Source of the DNA: DASZQY01 sp963843565
GTDB taxonomy: Bacteria > Pseudomonadota > Alphaproteobacteria > Rhizobiales > Kaistiaceae
Reading direction: 5' to 3'
DNA length: 64,000 nucleotides
Assembly (NCBI GenBank): GCA_963843565.1
Contig: CAWJKY010000003.1
Location: 62,001-126,000 of the forward strand
The stretch's first letter is position 1, and every line of letters starts with the position of its first letter. The notes beneath the pieces are model-generated. The model was not told the origin of the DNA. It did not search any database and saw only the letters and a program-made list of their open reading frames with translations. Of the stretch, positions 61,153 through 64,000 are shown in pieces. Made by a program: the position numbers and the translations under genes.

Positions 61153-62358
61153 CTAGTGAATTGCGGCCGGATCGTCGAACGGCAACCCGACGTAGTTTTC
61201 GGCGAGCGACGTCATCGCCGCCCGCGAGCCGACCACGTAGTCGAGTTCGCCCAGTTGCCGCTTGCGGTCGAAGGGCGAGGCGTCGGGGTCGAGGTGCAGC
61301 ATGGTCGTCATCCACCAGGAGAAGCGCTGCCCCTTCCACACCCGCGACAGGCAGCGCGCCGAATAGCGGGCAAGCAGCGTATCGTCCTTGCCCTTGTAGT
61401 GGGCGATCAGACCTTCGGTCAGGTAGCGCACGTCGGCGACCGCGAGGTTCATGCCCTTGGCGCCGGTCGGCGGCACGATATGGGCGGCGTCGCCGGCCAG
61501 GAACAGCCGGCCGAACTGCATCGGCTCGGCGACGAAGCTGCGCATCGCCGTGATGCCTTTCTGGAGGACCGGCCCTTCGGGAATGCGGAAGTTGCCGTCG
61601 GCGGTCGCGGTGCGTGCTTGCAGCTCCTCCCAGATGCGCGCGTCCGGCCAGGCGTCGATCTCCTCGTCGGGGCCGACCTGAAGGTAGAGCCGCGTCAGGG
61701 TCGGCGAGCGCATCGACAGCAGCGCGAACCCCCGGTCGCTGAGGGTGTAGATCAGCTCCTCCGAGGCGGGCGTCGATTCCGCGAGAATGCCGAGCCACGC
61801 AAACGGGTAGATGCGGTCGTAGGCGGTGATCCGGTCGTCGGGCACGCTCGGCCGGCAGATGCCGTGGAAGCCGTCGCAGCCGGCGATGTAGTCGCAGGAG
61901 ATCGTGTGTTGGGCGCCCTCATGGGTGAAGCGCACCTGCGGCGCGTCACCGTCGAAATCGTGGATCGAAACGTCCGCCACCTCGAACATCAGCGGCAGGC
62001 CGGCGTCGAGCCGCGCCGCGATCATGTCCTTCACCGCCTCCTGCTGGCCGTAAACGGTAATTGCCTTGCCGCCGGTCAGGCCGGGAAAGTCGATGCGATG
62101 GCCGCGGGCGTTGAACCGCAGCTCGATGCCGTTGTGGATGAGGCCCTCGCGGCGCATGCGCGCGCCGAGGCCGCAGTCGTTGAGCATGTCGACCGAACCC
62201 TGTTCGAGGACGCCGGCGCGGACGCGCCCCTCGACCCAGTCGCGGCTGCGGTTCTCGATGACAACCGAATCGATTCCCGCCCGCGCCAGCAGGTGGCCGA
62301 GCAGCAGCCCGGCCGGCCCGGCGCCGACGATGGCGACCTGGGTGCGGAGCGTCGTCAC
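61153..62358 (-). CDS. pobA: 4-hydroxybenzoate 3-monooxygenase
   Basis: A 401-residue flavoprotein that hydroxylates 4-hydroxybenzoate to protocatechuate with NADPH and oxygen. FAD motif TQVAIVGAGPAGLLLGHLL; GLGARMRREGLIHNGIELRF; second FAD motif RLFLAGDAAHIVPPTGAKGMNLA. The GTG at 62358 is the likeliest start: it gives VTTLRTQVAIVGAG, 3 residues longer than usual PobA. It overlaps the stop of a short upstream frame (62355-62402) that has the strong ribosome-binding site. First enzyme of the operon. Confidence 0.94.
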   Translation of the reverse strand: MTTLRTQVAIVGAGPAGLLLGHLLARAGIDSVVIENRSRDWVEGRVRAGVLEQGSVDMLNDCGLGARMRREGLIHNGIELRFNARGHRIDFPGLTGGKAITVYGQQEAVKDMIAARLDAGLPLMFEVADVSIHDFDGDAPQVRFTHEGAQHTISCDYIAGCDGFHGICRPSVPDDRITAYDRIYPFAWLGILAESTPASEELIYTLSDRGFALLSMRSPTLTRLYLQVGPDEEIDAWPDARIWEELQARTATADGNFRIPEGPVLQKGITAMRSFVAEPMQFGRLFLAGDAAHIVPPTGAKGMNLAVADVRYLTEGLIAHYKGKDDTLLARYSARCLSRVWKGQRFSWWMTTMLHLDPDASPFDRKRQLGELDYVVGSRAAMTSLAENYVGLPFDDPAAIH

Positions 62359-62402
62359 GCGCGCCGGGCGGCGCTGGGTGGTGATCGCCGGGCTGTCGTC
62401 AT
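62355..62402 (-). CDS. short upstream frame coupled to pobA
   Basis: Fifteen codons, MTTARRSPPSAARRA, with GGGAGG 9 bases before its ATG (62402). Its TGA overlaps the pobA GTG by four bases (GTGA). pobA itself has no good ribosome-binding site. Translational coupling through this frame would be a simple way to start PobA. Whether the peptide itself matters is unknown. Confidence 0.5.
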   Translation of the reverse strand: MTTARRSPPSAARRA

Positions 62403-62485
62403 CTGGCCTTCCTCCCTTTCGCACCGCCACCGGGGTACTGTGTCGCGCCCGACCCTTCGAGACACGCCGCGACCCCGGTTGCCAC

Positions 62486-62520
62486 TTGACGGCGGCGCGA
62501 CGCTGTTCGACTATCGAACA
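62486..62520 (+). promoter_or_regulatory. IclR promoter with overlapping operator
   Basis: TTGACG (62486-62491), 17 bases, GACTAT (62509-62514). A perfect palindrome TGTTCGACTATCGAACA (62504-62520; 7-3-7) overlaps the -10. GTTCGA/TCGAAC half-sites resemble those of IclR-type PcaR/PcaU/PobR regulators. Placed between pobA and the IclR gene it could serve both directions. Confidence 0.65.
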
Positions 62521-62530
62521 TCCGTGCGTT

Positions 62531-63358
62531 ATGCGACCATCTTCTTCGGGGTATCTGCCAGTGTCAACGTCAGCGCTTTCCGCCGACAACGGCGCCACCC
62601 TCAGCGACAAGGAATTCATGTCGACGCTCGCCAAGGGTCTGGCGGTCCTCGGCTCGTTCGGCGAACAGCGCCCGGCGATGACGCTGGCGCAGGCGGCGGC
62701 TGCGACCGACCTGTCCCGCGCCGCGGCGCGCCGCGTTCTGCTGACGCTGGCCGAGCTCGGCTACGTCTCCCGCAAGGGCCGCGTCTTCACCCTGTCGCCG
62801 CGCATTCTCGAGTTGGGCTTCGCCTACCTCTCCACCCAGTCGTGGATCGACCGCGCCGAGCCACTGATGAAGGAGCTTTCCCACGCGGTGCAGGAGTCGT
62901 GCTCGGCGGCGATCCTGCAAGGCAACGACGTGGTCTATGTGGCGCGCATGCCGGCCCCGCACCGGATCATGTCGACGACCATTGCCGTCGGCACCCGCCT
63001 GTCGGCCTTCTACACCTCGCTCGGTCGCATCCAGTTGGCCTATCTGGCGGAGGACGATCTCGCCCGGCGCGTGGCGACGGCCGAAATCGTCGCGCATACG
63101 TCGCGCAGCATCGTCGACCGCGACAAGTTGCTGGCCCGCATCAAGGCGGACCGCGCCCAAGGCTACGCGCTGGTCGACGAGGAACTGGAGAAGGGATTGC
63201 GCTCGCTGGCCGTCCCGATCCTGACGCGCGGCGGCCTGAATGTCGGCGCGATCAATCTCTCCGCGCACGCCAGCCGCGCCTCGCGCAACGAGCTCTGTGA
63301 CAAGTTTCTCCCCAGGTTATCCGCAGTCGCGCGCGAAATCTCCCGCTCGCTGGCCTGA
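62531..63358 (+). CDS. IclR-family regulator (PcaR/PobR-like)
   Basis: A 275-residue IclR-type regulator, divergent from pobA. The winged helix is about 30-85: STLAKGLAVLGSFGEQRPAMTLAQAAAATDLSRAAARRVLLTLAELGYV in part; the effector-binding domain is about 100-270 with SAILQGNDVVYVARMPAP-like text and GLRSLAVPIL. Start ATG 62531 is just after the operator; GTG 62561 is possible. The best guess for the effector is 4-hydroxybenzoate, protocatechuate or beta-ketoadipate. Confidence 0.88.
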   Translation: MRPSSSGYLPVSTSALSADNGATLSDKEFMSTLAKGLAVLGSFGEQRPAMTLAQAAAATDLSRAAARRVLLTLAELGYVSRKGRVFTLSPRILELGFAYLSTQSWIDRAEPLMKELSHAVQESCSAAILQGNDVVYVARMPAPHRIMSTTIAVGTRLSAFYTSLGRIQLAYLAEDDLARRVATAEIVAHTSRSIVDRDKLLARIKADRAQGYALVDEELEKGLRSLAVPILTRGGLNVGAINLSAHASRASRNELCDKFLPRLSAVAREISRSLA

Positions 63359-63395
63359 GTGATATGATCCGCACCGAGGTGCGGAGTATCGGCCA

Positions 63396-64000
63396 TTGTT
63401 GGGTAAGGTGTACGACCTCGCCGTCATCGGCGGCGGGCTGAACGGCACGGCGATCGCGCGCGATGCCGCGGGGCGGGGGCTGTCGGTCTTCCTTTGCGAG
63501 GCCGGCGATCTCGGCGGCGCGTCGTCTTCGGCGACCGGCAAGATCGTCCACGGCGGCTTGCGCCTCCTCGAAGGGTTCCGCTTCGGCGCCATGCGCGAGG
63601 CGGTCGAGGAGCGCGAAATCCTCATGCGCGCCGCGCCCCATCTCGTCCGCCCGCTGACCTTCCACATCCCTCACCATTCGCGGCTGTGGCCCGAGCGTGC
63701 CTTCCGGGCCGGCCTGTTCGCCTACGATCATGTGGCGCGGTGCAGCCTGCCGCGTTCCCGCCGCGTCGATCTCGAGCAGGAGGAGGCGCACGGCGCGCTC
63801 GACCCCAACTTCGAGGTCGCCTTCGCCTATTCCGACTGCATCGCCGACGATTCCCGTCTCGTCGTCCTCAACGCTGTCGACGCCCGCTCCCATGGCGCCG
63901 CGATCCGCCCGCGCGTGCGCTGCACGGTGGCGGAGCGCGACGGCGGGCGCTGGCGCCTGTCGCTGGAGTCGACGCTCACCGGCGAGCCGACGTCGGTGCA
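63396..64000 (+). CDS. glpD: glycerol-3-phosphate dehydrogenase (5' part)
   Basis: Membrane-associated FAD enzyme oxidising glycerol 3-phosphate; only the first about 200 codons lie in the window. FAD motif DLAVIGGGLNGTAIARDAAGRG; SSSATGKIVHGGLRLLE; LTFHIPHH. TTG 63396 with GGAG (63383-63386) is the likely start; GTG 63408 is the alternative. No neighbouring glp genes are visible before the edge. Confidence 0.93.
   Translation, partial: MLGKVYDLAVIGGGLNGTAIARDAAGRGLSVFLCEAGDLGGASSSATGKIVHGGLRLLEGFRFGAMREAVEEREILMRAAPHLVRPLTFHIPHHSRLWPERAFRAGLFAYDHVARCSLPRSRRVDLEQEEAHGALDPNFEVAFAYSDCIADDSRLVVLNAVDARSHGAAIRPRVRCTVAERDGGRWRLSLESTLTGEPTSV

Overview
The window is high-GC chromosomal DNA of an alphaproteobacterium, most likely Rhizobiales-like. 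The evidence is a circularly permuted, two-piece tmRNA gene with an ANDNYAEVALAA tag, a BA14K-family protein, a DUF4169 protein beside fumC, an alphaproteobacterial SspB, and leader peptides ahead of ilvB and leuA. Most of it is ordinary chromosome with short intergenic gaps and many 1-4 base start/stop overlaps. No phage, IS element, CRISPR array, rRNA or plasmid functions were seen.

Layout. 1-2.5 kb: RHH and DUF4169 small proteins, a ccdAB toxin-antitoxin pair and fumC, all leftward. 2.6-8.9 kb: two consecutive modules, each an AraC-type regulator followed by a secreted outer-membrane beta-barrel (autotransporter-like) protein, separated by a scar made of a fumC piece joined to a cytochrome b561 3' end. 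8.9-10.8 kb: cytochrome b561, PepSY protein, sspB and ssrA. 11-18 kb: Bcr-type efflux pump, thyA-folA, hflK-hflC-degP. 17.6-22.4 kb: GNAT, LysE, DUF2200, DUF1015, DUF433 and trpB2. 22.6-25.2 kb: Sel1 protein, a miaA 5' scar, a methyltransferase and intact miaA. 25.2-36.6 kb: branched-chain amino acid synthesis (ilv leader, ilvB, ilvH, tetR-ilvC, leu leader, leuA) interspersed with unrelated genes, including a caspase-like protein. 36.7-40.4 kb: mscS, a Crp-type regulator, a lower-GC islet between 74-bp direct repeats of the crp 3' end, and tRNA-Lys(CUU). 40.4-43.8 kb: three overlapping genes for envelope glycan modification. 44.1-49.8 kb: a branched-chain-amino-acid-type ABC importer with a MetE-like enzyme. 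49.9-54.5 kb: hypothetical protein, P-loop kinase-like protein, REC-PAS-GGDEF-EAL protein and a second Crp/Fnr protein. 54.5-63.4 kb: a complete 4-hydroxybenzoate to beta-ketoadipate operon (pobA-pcaB-pcaDC-pcaI-pcaJ-pcaF-pcaH-pcaG) divergent from an IclR regulator. 63.4 kb to the end: the start of glpD.

How genes work together. hflKC-degP form an envelope protein quality-control unit. thyA-folA couple dTMP synthesis to folate recycling. ilvB-ilvH-ilvC and leuA make valine, isoleucine and leucine, and both ilvB and leuA carry attenuator-type leader peptides that look leaderless. The GT2, YdjC/ChbG deacetylase and GT39 trio has the same logic as the Francisella FlmF2-NaxD-FlmK route that adds an amino sugar to lipid A. 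The pob/pca operon funnels 4-hydroxybenzoate to acetyl-CoA and succinyl-CoA.

Most notable: three separate gene-edge scars (fumC/cytochrome b561, miaA, crp), each next to an accessory gene or module. They record how extra genes entered this chromosome. The islet protein at 38631-40073, the two AraC/beta-barrel modules and the GT2-deacetylase-GT39 cassette are the best candidates for poorly described biology.
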